From Cryptomeria japonica (Eukaryota > Streptophyta > Pinopsida > Cupressales > Cupressaceae): DNA of 64,000 bases. Below, piece after piece: positions 1 through 11,375 of this stretch (the first letter of the stretch is position 1; each line of letters opens with the position of its first letter). Location: the NCBI RefSeq assembly GCF_030272615.1, contig NC_081410.1:259269533-259333532 (forward strand). Direction: 5' to 3'. Under the pieces are notes generated by a model. It saw only the letters and a list, made by a program, of their open reading frames with translations. It was not told the origin of the DNA and did no database searches. The position numbers and the translations under genes were made by a program.

Positions 1-3000
1 AGAATATTTGTTTTACAAGTGTCTCTATATAGTTCTTGAAATCAAAAATTGTCTCTCCAAGTTTTGGTAATAAGGTGTCCATTTTCTCCTTGTTCTTCTT
101 TACAATTTCCTCAAATAATTTCTCTTTTTCCTTAATCATTCTCTCCTTGAATGTGTTCTCATTTATTTGATCAACTATCAATATGTTGTCGGTAATGAAT
201 TTAGACAATGTGTCTAGTTGACCTAAAGAATCCTTATTATCCACAATGCACTTTGGTGCTATAATTTAAGAATAGGAATGGTGTCATCAATAGCCTTATA
301 GGCTTGTGCGTTACACTCTGTGATCTTCTTTATTAAATCCAATAAGACCTTTGTTACATTTGTAGGTCGGAATTCTACTATAGAAGTACCAGATATCTGT
401 CCAATTGTTCTCACAATATCCATGCTACCAGCTATAGTAATCACCTTGCTTGATTCGACCTCTGGTAGGTCAGTCTGTGTTTGCATTTCTATAAGTAAAG
501 GTTTGGGCTTTTCAGTTTTAGTCGGTGGCACTGTCTCTGTCTGAACTTGTGTCTCAACCTATTCCTGTTCCAGTTTCTCCATCTGTGTCTCAGAAGGTTT
601 TTTTGAGCTCTCAATAGCCACTTTCTTAGGTGTAGCCTTTGTATGTACTTCAGGTTTCTCTATTTGTACCTCTATACTGTCCATTGCCAGTTCTCCTAAT
701 TGTTTTTCAGTTTTATCTACCGGTTTCTCTAATGGTTTACCAGTGGTGTCCTCTGACAGTTGCTTTGTCTGAGTAGGTTTTTCTATGCTTATGTTTACAT
801 TATCATTAACCTTAATCTCAACATCTATAGTCGGTGACTCAGTAGTCACTTCTTCCTTCTTATCCTTAGTGGTTTCTCTATCGACCACAACATTTACTTC
901 TTGAGTATCTATATTTACAGTGTACAAAATTTTAGATTCAGGATTAGTATCCTCTAGTGGAGTCTCCATACTCTCAGTGGCTGGTTGACTGTCTATAGTT
1001 TCTGCCGGTGGAGTATCTGAAGGAGGTGGGAGCACATTATTAATTATTTTAAGGCTTGGAGGTCCACCTACCTTACCTTTCCCCTTATCCCTGTCCTTTT
1101 GGTATACTCTGATAGTCTTGGGTCTTAGTAATGCTTCTTGTTTCTCTTTTTCTACAAAGAATATATCCCATGCATCTGTTGTTTCCTTGGAGACTTCATT
1201 CACTCTACCTGCCATCAGTGCTACATGTCGGTGAGCAGTTGAAAACATTGTTTGGTTAGCTTCACTGATTAGTTTGTCTATCTCATCAGGTGAGTTTATT
1301 GGATGCACTGCAAGTAGTTTTTGAATTTTTATTTTCTTATCCAGCTCAACAATAGCTACCCTTCTAGCTTCTAGTCTTCTATACTGATCATTGGGTATTT
1401 CATCAACAATTTCCATCAAAAATTTCTTGTATATATCCAAGTGTAAAATTACACTATTCTCTATGCTTTCTTTGTCATCAGCAAATAGTGTGTTGTACAG
1501 TTTGCTGATGTTTTTCAACTTACCATCTTCAGTTTTTTCACTTAAGAGTTTATCCAGTGGAGCAATATCTTGTTTTACCTTCTTCTTCTTAGGAATAATA
1601 TTTTTCACTGGAGGCCTCAGTGCCTGTTACTTTTGCCTTGTTTTCTTAGGAGTGGGTGAGGGTATCGGTGAGGGTTTTCTTTTCCTTTCTACCCTTTTGA
1701 ATACCGCCAGTATATCACTCTCAGAGGAATTTCCAACCGGTGAAAGACGAGTTTCCGGTTGAAGTCCTTCCAACTCACTTTCCTTTATACTAGTTTGTTT
1801 CAAGACATCTTCCTTAATTGCCTTTGCCTATTGGGTTCCTTTCCTTACTATTTCTTCAACCTTCTTAACCCTTTTCCTAGACTAAATTCCACTTTCAATT
1901 GTTTCTGCATTTCCAAATACTTTCTCAGTGGGTTCCTTTGGTGCATCAAGGAGGGCTTTTGCATAACTTTCTATAATGTTATCATCTATCTCATAGCCCA
2001 TTTCAGTTACCCAGATAGTTCTAGGGACAACTGCCTCCATCTAGATTTCATCCTTTTTAATTACAAAGCAAATTTCCTTCTGATATTTATCTACAATTTT
2101 CTGTGACAGTCTTACACTTGTTTTCATTTGAGCCTTCAATGCTTGAAAATGTTCATTTAAGTTTTTCTCCCTATTTTCTCCCATGTTGTTTAATAGATCC
2201 AATAGTTGTTTTCCTACCAGTATATCAAAGCCAAAATCTCTTCTACCAATACCGAGTACTTGTTTAATAATATACAACATTAAGCAAACAAGCAAATTTC
2301 CAAATCTAAAGGTTCCTTTCTTATCTCCTTTAATCTTCTTTAGATTTTCTATCAATTCATCTTTGAGCCATTCACACACATCTATTCTATCATTATCATT
2401 GACCATATCATATGCACTTTTGATACATAGGATAGAAACTAAGTTCAACCTATTTGCATGTGTGGCTTTGTAACCTACGATCATACTGATAAATCTGACA
2501 TTGATGTCCTTTACATCATTTACCCTTAGAGATATTTTGTCAAAATTTGCACTGATTAGTTTCATCATTATGTCATTCGAGACCTTCTTTAATCTGCCAG
2601 GTCTGCTACTGATGGAAGGTAACCCTGTTACTGCTTTCACTGCTTCTTTTATGATTTTATGAATCGAATCAAACCAGAAGAATTCACCATGGACTCTTCT
2701 TAGCACAATTCTTATTACATCTTTGTGAGAATTAGGAATGCTAAGAATATCCACAAAACCTAGGGTTTCTACTATCTTGTGTTCCGGCTTGATATTTCTA
2801 GATTTATCACAAATCACAGTCCTATACATGTTTTTGATCTCATCATCACCTAATTCCTCTATATGACAATGTATGTATATCCTAGGGTCTTCAGCATATA
2901 CTACTCCCTTAGGAATTTGAGAGAATGCACCTATGCTATCATCTTTCTTCGCAATTTTGGGAACTAGTTTGAATACGGGTCTAGGGCATTTAATAACCTC

Positions 3001-3050
3001 AATCAAAGTAGGGCTTTCAATAAATTTAGGAGTGGAGGAGGATGAAATAG
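1..3050 (-). pseudogene. Unknown large ORF2 of pol-less element A, partial
   Basis: I do not recognise this protein. It is one reading frame broken by several stops (after 2041, near 1867, 1829, 1628, 555 and 270) and it runs off the window. The N-terminal 330 residues (3006-2041) are the best conserved part against copy B, with shared blocks such as HGEFFW, KEAVKAVTGL and GTFRFGNLLVCLML. The middle (about 1950-560) is highly charged, with a basic stretch KKKKVK and Glu/Lys/Thr/Pro-rich imperfect repeats. The part before 531 is homologous to the lead-in of a coiled-coil tail in copy B. The start codon of B (ATG) aligns with ATT here. Its position, last gene before the 3' LTR, is where Sirevirus-type copia elements place an envelope-like ORF; that parallel is inference only. 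Confidence 0.6.
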
Positions 3051-3496
3051 TTATAAATATCTCAATCTGCCTTAGGGATGAGTGCTTTGATGAACTACTT
3101 CACTTCTTTGCTAAGGATGCCTTCGCTCAAGAATTTTCACGCTCTCAAAGATTTGAATGCTCAGTGAATGAAAAAGGAGCCAAAACACTTGCTTTATAAT
3201 GTTATTTTCTCCAAGTACCATATTTATTGCTTGTCGGTTAAGTCACAACTTAACTCATCTACTGGTATAGAAGTAATTTCAACTTCTCACCATCAATCGA
3301 GGGAATAATAGCATGTTTTTTATTTTGTTGCTAAACCCCCAAGGATTTTCCTTCAGTTAGATGAAGAGTCTCCTGCCAGTGGAGTGTTACTCTGTTCTGC
3401 TGGTGGAGAAGTATTCCCATCAACATTTTGATCTAACTTTCTGATCCATTGCTTTGAGAATTCTTGCTTTACCTCTTCAACCTTTTCTTTACCTTT

Positions 3497-4490
3497 CTAA
3501 CTAGGACCTTTGTTATTTGTCAGTGATGCCTTACTTCTACAAAATTTTGCAATATGTCCAATTTTGTTGCAAGCATAACAAGTCACATTGTTTTTCTGAA
3601 TAGCTTTCCCATATCCTATGCCAGTATGTGTTCTGCATTGATTATATAGATTTCCAAATCTTCCATAAACATAACATCTGACATTCATTCTGCAATTTTC
3701 TGAGTTATGACCAACTTTGTTGCACTTAGAACATTGACCGGTGGGTGTATTAGTGTTCTAATAATTTCTAGATCTACATTGATTTTCTCTATGACCATAC
3801 TTGTTACAGTTAAAGAATTTCCCATTGAATTTGTAAGAATCAGGTTATCTTACCGGTTTACTATGATCATGATTGTTTGTAGTACTGGAGCTTTCACCAA
3901 TTTCAAAGCCAAGGCCATTTGTATCACCATTTGGTTTCTGATTTTTCAGCATGTCAACAAGTTCTTCTGAACTTTTCTTGAATTTCTCTTTGTGTTGATT
4001 TGCAGCAGTCAGTTCATTCTCTAAGATTCCTTTCTGTCTCATGAGTTTAGTTCTATCATTTTGTGTATGCATCAGATCTGTCTTCAACATATCATTCTCA
4101 TGACTAAGTCTTGTGTTTTCATTTCCAGCATCATTTATTCTTTTATTCAAGTCATCTTCATTCTTCTTTATGTCTTCAATTTCTTTAAAAAAATATCATA
4201 GTCATATCTTACATCTCATTCTTCATTGTACAGTTATCTTGTCTCAGTTGGTTCACCAAATCATTAAGAGTTTCCTTTTCATCTTCCTCTTTATGCATCT
4301 TCTCACAAAGTTCTCTTCTTTTAATTCTTGCTATGGTGAAATTTTCTTGAAGTCCTCGAATAATATCCTAAGCAGCCTTCAGATCATCCTCAAGTTTGAT
4401 ATTCTTTACTTTTTCTGCATCATAGTCTGAAAGAGTTGTTTCCAATTGCTTTCTCAAGTTTTCCATCTCTACCAGTGACAAGATCTTCCT
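3497..4490 (-). pseudogene. gag: Gag-like coiled coil and zinc-knuckle protein of element A
   Basis: The upstream half (about 4490-3880) is Lys/Glu/Gln/Asn-rich heptad sequence typical of a coiled coil. It is followed by a run of CCHC knuckles. CSKCNKVGHNSENC (near 3700) and CYACNKIGHIAKFC (near 3550) are intact. Two other knuckles have lost a ligand: the second Cys is Tyr in CYVYGRFGNLYNQC, which has also lost its His. Stops near 4377, 4200 and 3850 break the frame. The N-terminal Gag capsid-like domain seen in element C is missing; coding begins almost at the primer-binding site. Likely role: RNA binding and packaging, by analogy with copia Gag C-termini. Confidence 0.7.
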
Positions 4491-4523
4491 CAAGTTGTTA
4501 GGCTTTTGAAAATAGAGGACCAG

Positions 4524-4535
4524 GCTCTGATACCA
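4524..4535 (-). promoter_or_regulatory. Primer-binding site, tRNA-iMet type (element A)
   Basis: On the minus strand the bases just inside the 5' LTR read TGGTATCAGAGC, the classical plant initiator-Met tRNA primer site. It starts 2 nt after the LTR end. Confidence 0.85.
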
Positions 4536-4537
4536 AT

Positions 4538-5322
4538 TGTTAGGATTCCCAAAGATACTAAGAGGGGGGGGATGAATCAGTATCTGAATGGTATAATAAT
4601 TTTCTTAACTTATAACATGAAAAGCATATTAAAATTGTGTACCAGTAAACCAAAGATAATGCACCAAATAAGAATAACAACCACAACATGAAAAGCACAC
4701 CATAACACAATATTTTAATGAGGAAACCTGGTGTGGGTAAAACCTCGGTGGGATTTGTGACCCACAATATTCACTTACTGGCCAATAAGAGAATATTACT
4801 GCTTACAATAGGGGCTTGCACATGCAGGAAAGCCAAGTGCCTAGAGCTCACTACTCAGTTACAAAGGAAGTCACACTGACTTACAAAAATGGATTATACT
4901 AATCCAATGTCTTGTACTGCTTCAGATTAGCATCTGCTATGCCAGATTCAGTATCGGTTTAAGCTCTGCTACATACATAAACCCTTATCCAATAATTCAC
5001 ATATTAGGTCTACTACCTTCTATTCATATTTCACATTATGTCATATCCTAAATGATCTACAATGATCTCATACATATATGTCATATTACAATCCGCCATG
5101 TCGGCTTACAAAAGATTTTACAATTAATTACAAAATACATTAATGCAAAATTGTTGTCGGCCAGGGTGTCGGTAATCTTGCTTTTCGGTGTTGGTGTTCT
5201 GTATGCTGGTGTAGAGTTTGTCAGTGTCGGTGTCTGCCGCTTTCACATGATTGTAAGGTTGCCATCAGTGACAATACCTTCAATCACCTACAATTTCTCA
5301 TTGGAGTGTGCATTTGCCAACA
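4538..5322 (-). repeat. 5' LTR of element A (785 bp)
   Basis: On the plus strand it begins TGTTAGGATTCCC and ends TTTGCCAACA, matching both LTRs of element B along its whole length. It contains the G-tract block near 4560, the GTGGG/CCCAC inverted repeat (4748-4752 / 4761-4765) and an AATATTC/GAATATT hairpin (4766-4772 / 4791-4797). Confidence 0.85.
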
Positions 5323-5690
5323 AGCACTAGCTCACAAGCTATGGTAGGAGTTTATTAATGGGATATATACAATGGAAAATGGTTAGGTTATAGATAGCAT
5401 GATATGCTCAAATAAATGAGGGTAGGAGGTTTTATTATGGGTGTATGCAATGATCACGGATATGGAAAGAATCCTAAAATCCTAATAGATAGAAGAGCTA
5501 GTTTGTCACAAGTAGCGCTTGTTGCCAGGTTTTCACCACTTTCTTTTATTACACTTTCTCTTTTTTTAACATTTTTTGGGTACTTTTCTTGGTTTTTTGA
5601 ATTTTTTTATTTTTCATGTTTTTTTATTATTTTGGTATTTTTCATGATTTTTTTATTTTTTTGGTATTTTTGCTCCTTACATTAGGGTTT
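5323..5690 (-). other. Non-coding tail of gypsy E, between integrase and missing 3' LTR
   Basis: AT-rich sequence with T-runs (5530-5680) directly after the integrase stop. I see no ORF, no polypurine tract and no LTR start. Element A is inserted at its left edge (flank AGCAC), separating E from its 3' LTR. Confidence 0.5.
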
Positions 5691-6760
5691 TCAAGAAAAG
5701 TATATATAAAACTTATGAAGATGTATACTGTTGATTGGATCATCCAACAGTTCACCTTCGAGTGTTGAGAGCTGATAAGCCCCTAATCCGTAAGCTGCTA
5801 CAACAACAAAGGGACCCAACCAATTGGGATCAAATTTCCCATTCTTTTCTCGATCTTGTTGATTGCAGGGATTCTCCTTAAGCACAAGATCACCAACCTT
5901 AAAGACATGAGGCTTGACTTTATGGTTATAGCTTCTTGACATGTGTTGTTGGTAAGCCTTTAAAATATTGAAAGCATTTTGTCACCGCTCATACAATAGT
6001 TCTAGTTCTTGCAACTCGGAGACACAGTAATCCTCATATGGTATTAGGCCCTTCAAAGAAACTCAAAGATATGGCAACTCAACCTCAATGGGTAAGAGGG
6101 CTTTGGATCCATAAATAAGAGAATAGGGTGTTGTGTCAGTGGGGGTATAGATAATGTCTCTATAGGCTAAAGAGAAGGGTTTAAATGTACATGCCAATCA
6201 CGACCAACTTCACTAACTATTTTCTTTAATATCTTCAAGATGGTTTTGTTAGAAGTCGCAACCTAGTCATTGTCTTGTGGGTAGTAAAGTGTAGAGAAAC
6301 AGTATTGGATATAAAATTTAGTACAAAGTTCCTCAACATCTTGATTTATTAAAAGGTCTACAATTATCGGTGATAATGGCTAGAGGGATACCATAACAAC
6401 AGATGATATAATTTAAGATGAATGAGGAAATTCATTTTCCATTGATATTGGTGAGGGGTACAACTTTGATCCACTTTGTAAAATATTTTGTGGCAGTAAT
6501 AATGAGCTTATGGTTGTTGGATGATAGTGAATGGATCTTATGCACAATGTCAATTCCCCACTAACAAAAGGGCAATGGAGTTGCCAAAGGTTGCAACTCT
6601 TGTGCTGGTGCACATGTACCAGATTACCATGAATTCGACACTTCATACATTTTTTTACAAACTAATGTGCATCTATCTCCATAGTTAGCCAATAATATCC
6701 CACACAAATGAATTTTTTAGCCGAAGTAGGACCACTAGAGTGAGTCCCACAGATGCCTCC
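5691..6760 (-). pseudogene. pol: Gypsy E integrase (degenerate)
   Basis: The last 83 residues (5942-5691) are a clear gypsy integrase C-terminus: YNHKVKPHVFKVGDLVLKE, then GKFDPNWLGPFVV, YGLGAYQLSTLEGELL and NSIHLHKFY. Upstream (about 6760-6350) the zinc-binding and core regions can be followed across frameshifts. KCRIHGNLVHV is in one frame, and a segment reading HSLSSNNHKLIITATKYFTKW is in another, with the core spread over frames towards the C-terminus. The gene is non-functional. Integrase would join element cDNA to host DNA. Confidence 0.7.
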
Positions 6761-7027
6761 GTGAACTTCTCACAAGGTGGTTTGATATTCGTCATGTTCT
6801 AAAAACCCAAGGAGGGTATCGTTGAGACCTTGTCAATATAGGGTGTCGGCGATAAGGGTGTAGCGGGAGGCTTTACGAATGAAGGTTCTATTTTGATTGT
6901 TGGATAAACCAGGGGGTAAGGTATTGTCTTTCAAATAGGTATAATTGTCACCATATATGGGAGAATCAGATCCAACCAAATGACATATAACTTAGGATTG
7001 TGGGTCTTCATATGCAAGATTATATAA

Positions 7028-7610
7028 CTACTCAACCAAAAACTCATAGCGTTCATGCTTTTTAGGTATCTCAAGTAGATAATCAATAGTAACCATAGCA
7101 TCGGCTACTTTATTTTCCAATCGAGGCACTTGTTCAAAGTGAATGGAAACAAAATATTTCTTGAAGTCATCTACCATATGTTTATATGGCATTAACTTTT
7201 TATCCTTAGTTTGATAATCATCATTATCTTGATTGATAACCAACTGAGAGTCTCCATAAACAATCAGATCTCTTGTTTTCCATTTCACTGCCATTTTTAT
7301 TCCTATTGCCAGTGCATCATACTCATCCATATTATTTGTACAAGGAAATAATAAGTGGTATAATTTTGGTACAATTTCTCCTTACAATGTAACAAACAAG
7401 ATTCCTACTCCTGGTCCATGCTGAGTGTATGATCCATCAAAATATAGTTTCCATGTGTGATCTGTGATTGTGAGAATTGATGCATCTGGGAATTATGAAT
7501 GCAATGGTTGATTATCTAGTAAAGGTGTTTCTGCCAACTGATCTGCAATTACTTGACCTTTAATAGATTTTTGATCCACATATTGTATGTCAAATTCACT
7601 TAGAATTAGA
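7028..7610 (-). pseudogene. pol: Gypsy E RNase H
   Basis: The intact 100-residue stretch at 7330-7028 begins MDEYDALAIGIKMA (NNMDEYDALAIGI when read through upstream). It carries IVYGDSQLVINQ, which holds the catalytic Asp of an RNase H fold, and ENKVADAM near its end. Upstream sequence to about 7610 continues the domain with stops. It lies between RT and integrase, as in gypsy pol. An archaeal-type second RNase H, as in Tat elements, is possible but I cannot distinguish it here. Confidence 0.6.
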
Positions 7611-7627
7611 ACCCATTTTTCCAATCT

Positions 7628-8850
7628 TCATGCCAAATCTACCTTGCTAAGAAAAAACATTAAGGGGTCTATCTTGGCTACAAGTTTTATAGGATGAGTT
7701 AATATGTAGTGGTACAATTTTTGAGATGAAAAAACTATGACCAAACATGCTCTCTCAATTGGAGTATAATTTATTTCATAGCATACAAGAGTCCCATTGA
7801 TATAATAAATTTCTCTTTCCTTCCCCTCCAAGTCTTCTTGAGCTAAGAGAGCACTAAAAGATGCTTGTGTTGCTAATATATAAAGTAGAAGGGGTTTTCC
7901 TTTGATACGAGGCATGAGAATTGGTGGATTTATCTCACATTCTTTCAAAATTTGGAAATCTTCTTTATATTTTGCATCACACTTGAAAGGTACAATTTTG
8001 TGCAATAGGTGTGAAAAGGGATGACATCTATATGCTAACTATGAGATAAATCTACAGATAGACTACAATTTTCCTTTTAGTGAGCATAGCTGATTGATAT
8101 TCTTGGGAGGCAACATCTCCATGGTTGTTTTTATTTTTTCAAGGTTTACCTCTATTCCATTTGCTAACACAATGTATCCTATAAGTTTTTTGAATGTTAC
8201 TCTGAAGACACACTTCTTTGGATTGAGACGCACATTGAATCTCCATGTGATTAAAGATCTTCTCTAGAATGGTGAGATGCTTTTCTCTAGTGTATGATTT
8301 TCTCGAGATGTCATCAACACAATCTTCCATAAAAGTGTGCATCATGTTGTGGAAGATTGTGTTCATTGCCCTTTGATATGTAGCACCTACATTTTTCAAC
8401 CCAAATGGCATAACATTCCAACAATATGCTCCCCAATGACAGGTAAAAGTTGTTTTGTTTTCATCTTCTAGCGCTATCCTTATTTGATTATAACTATAAA
8501 ATCCATCCATCGGTGATAACATAGCATGTCCTATGGTCAAATCCACAATAATGTCTATGTTTGCAAAAGGAAAATCATCCTTTGGACATGCTTTGTTTAG
8601 GTCTCTAAAATATGTGCACACTCTAATTCTCTTGTCAGGTTTTGAAACAACTATTTTATTTGAGATCCATTATGTATAATAGATAGACCTAATGAACCCA
8701 ACATCTAGGAGCTTTTTCAATTCATCTTTTACCAGCAATGCTATATGCGGATATATTTTTCTCATCTTTTGTTTCACAGGCTTGACCCCTAGAGCTATTT
8801 ATAAATGGTGCATAATTAAGTCTAGATCCAAGCCGGACATACCCACGTAT
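7628..8850 (-). pseudogene. pol: Gypsy E reverse transcriptase and connection domain
   Basis: From 8850 the frame reads KDELKKLLDVGFIRS, then (8621-8139) YFRDLNKACPKDDFPFANID, MDGFYSYNQI, CHWGAYCWNVMPFGLKNVGATYQRAM and MEDCVDDI. The YVDD-type catalytic box is CVDD, so the Tyr is changed to Cys. Stops occur near 8670. 8005-7628 holds the RT-RNase H connection (ILMPRIKGKPLLLYILAT...FSALLAQED). The order fits gypsy pol, and the polymerase is dead. Confidence 0.8.
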
Positions 8851-10324
8851 GACCAAACAATTTTTCTTTGAAAGTTTTGATAAAACTTTCTTTTTCCTTT
8901 GTTGATAAAGATGTTTCTAGATGAAGAGTCTTAGGGCTATCCTTTGTTCTAATGTTGATAGGCATTGTTGGTTTTATAATGATTGAAGACCTTACCTAAT
9001 ATTCTAGCTGGGGAAGAATGTCAAGCCTCACATATTTTGGCACCTCAAGGAGCTTTTCACCATTGGATACATATTTTCTTTTTACTTTCTCCTAATTTAA
9101 TACTGTTGTATTACAGTTTTCACCATTAGATCTATTGTTCATTTTTGCATTTTTATGACTGGAAGGCTTGGCATTTTTTCCAAATGTAGTTGTGGTGTTG
9201 AGCTCATCAGTTAAATGTATGTCATTAACTCATGTATATAAAAGACCCATGGGATTCAAATAGTCCATTATGGCATGATCATTATGAAATCTTTGAAGCT
9301 CAGGTAGGGTTTCTTGCCCCCAGTTGCTAAGTTTGGGATGTACAAGTGGGAGGTCATTAGGCTCATTGGTATCAAAGGTCATGATGGTTAAGACATAAAA
9401 AGTTTTGAAGGTCAATGATAATATCTTCGAGGTCAAGATCGATAACCACCTCAAGGTTGTCTGACTCATCTGATACTCAACCCTCCTCATGAAAGTCACT
9501 CTCAACATCCTATGAGCCTTTCTCTAATGGTCTAGTCCTCAAACTAGGTCCCTCATCATCTAGTCTATTATAGGAATGAATTACATTTATTTTCTTGTCT
9601 TCGGAAGATACCTTTGAAAGCCCCTCCCATTCATGGGAATCAATCTCACTGTTATGTTGTAATTCCTAAATTTTCTCATAAAAGTCATGGGTAGCTTCCT
9701 CAACATATTCTCTATAGATCCCAATCCTTTTAATTCTTTAGAAGCTTGTGAAGCAGGTTGTATAGGTTTGAAAATTCCTTCTTTTCTTAGTCCAATGGGA
9801 CCATGGCCATTATATCCCATCTTTTGCATTATAGTGAACCCTTTACTATATTTCTGAAGAGGGAGTTGTATATCTAATTTTGGTGTGTTTGCTTTGTCTT
9901 CATCCTCTTTTTATATCCATTCCTTGATTTCTTTTTCATCAGTTTCATCTAATAATATCCACCATTTGATAAAAGTGTCTCTAAGTTGTCTCTTAGAATA
10001 CAAATATTTTTTCTCACCTAACATTGGTCTGCCATAAGACTTAGGTGAAGGAAGAAGCTATGAAATACAGAAGGTTTTCTCAAAATAATAGTCCCCCATA
10101 CCTTGATCTTTGATTTTAAGTTTTGGTTCAACTACTTTACAAGTTGATGGTACTAAAGTTGTGTCAACTTGTGAGATGGGAGGTGAAGCTGGGTGATTAT
10201 TCGGGACAGTTACTCTGGGCTTTAGCTTAATGGTATTGCAATATTGGAAAGGATTGGGATCTCCTTGGATTGTTGTCTCTTGGGAATTATAAGGAAATTT
10301 AAAGTATTTATGGTATGTAGATGG
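8851..10324 (-). pseudogene. pol: Gypsy E protease-to-RT linker region
   Basis: Continuing from the protease across insertion G, this minus-strand stretch reads PSTYHKYFKFPYN, then GDPNPFQYCN, both characteristic of plant gypsy polyproteins just after the protease. Further on comes MQKMGYNGHGPIGLRKEGI (9829 onward), a glycine-rich motif usual in this linker. A 92-residue acidic piece lies at 9508-9230. Several stops (near 10060, 9915 and 9240) interrupt it. No enzymatic domain is seen. Confidence 0.6.
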
Positions 10325-11375
10325 TGTAATATCCTAAAAATGGTCACCTAAACCATGGGCCCCTAATCTCCACAACATCACCAAGGTCCTAACCAAAGGC
10401 AATTAAATCAACTTTGAGCACCCAATTAATTAATTCTTCAATCATTAGTGTTACATGGCAAATAAATCACTCTATATTAATTAAATATTTATTTAATTAA
10501 TTAAATCATTCAAGTAAATCATTTTGATCAATTATCCTATTTTATTTAATTAAATATCCTAGCATGTTTAATTAATAAATAAATTTGCCGTTTAAATCAC
10601 AAAAAAAAGAATTAATTTAAAAAAAAGAGGAATTAATCTGCAAAAGAAAGATTTAAATTGAAAACAAAAGAAAAGAATTAAATTGAGAGAAGAAATCAAA
10701 CTTAAGATATTTATTTTTCTAAAATTGAGATAACTAGAGAAATCAGAAAAACAATTAAATTGAATTAATCATTTTCTCTAAAATTAAAACTCAAAGCTTT
10801 TCTTGAGAAAAGAGGTTCAGTTGCATTGAAAAAGGCCTTTTCTAAATAAAATTCTTGAGGAAATTAAAGAAAAGTGCATGGAATCACCTATTTTTATCTC
10901 AAGTGCATGGAATCAACTAAATTTATCTCCAATGCAGACTTGGACTTATAATATGAATGCATTCAATCAAGCTATAATTAGAATCTATCTCAAGATTAAC
11001 TTAATATGATCTCTTCATTATTTCAATTATCCTGAATTGTGATTTTTCTTGAGGAATCTCAGCTACTCATTTCTAATCGATCTTGACCATTGGTCTCTCT
11101 TTTGAGTCTCTATAAATTCAACCCTTCATCCCTCATTCAAAACATCCTGGAGATTTATTGTTATTATGCAGTTTTTTCTCTATAGTCATTGAAAATATTG
11201 TTCTTTAAGATTATTGCATCCTACTTTAGCTTTTTGCATACTTAGTTTAATCATGATTGCTTGAATTCATCTAACTTACTCATTCATCTAGCTTAATATT
11301 CATTCATCTAGCTTAATCTTGCATCCATTTAACTTATTCTTGTGCTCATATAGATTAAATTATTCATCTTGGTGT
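10325..11375 (+). repeat. 5' LTR of element G (3' edge uncertain)
   Basis: It begins TGTAATATCC and matches 17609 onward, with indels, until about 11370 (CATCTTGGTGTA). After that the two copies diverge, so the true end is unclear; the right copy runs about 180 bp further. A TATAAATTC box lies near 11110, followed by an AT-rich R/U5-like part. No recognisable primer-binding site follows. Confidence 0.6.

Larger units (their letters stand above)
1..5322 (-). mobile_element. Pol-less LTR retrotransposon, copy A (cut by window start)
   Basis: Reading on the minus strand, the order is 5' LTR (4538-5322), primer-binding site, Gag-like ORF (about 4490-3497), then a very long ORF running off the window start. 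The layout matches element B at 22321-28836 piece by piece, so A and B are one family. No protease, integrase, reverse transcriptase or RNase H is present. The flank after the LTR is AGCAC; the matching duplication would lie outside the window. It sits in the 3' non-coding part of gypsy element E. Confidence 0.85.

Noticed and set aside
2041-3006. 321-codon ORF as a single-copy host gene
   Set aside because: It has a homologue in the same relative position inside element B, with LTR, primer site and TSD around it, so it belongs to the element.
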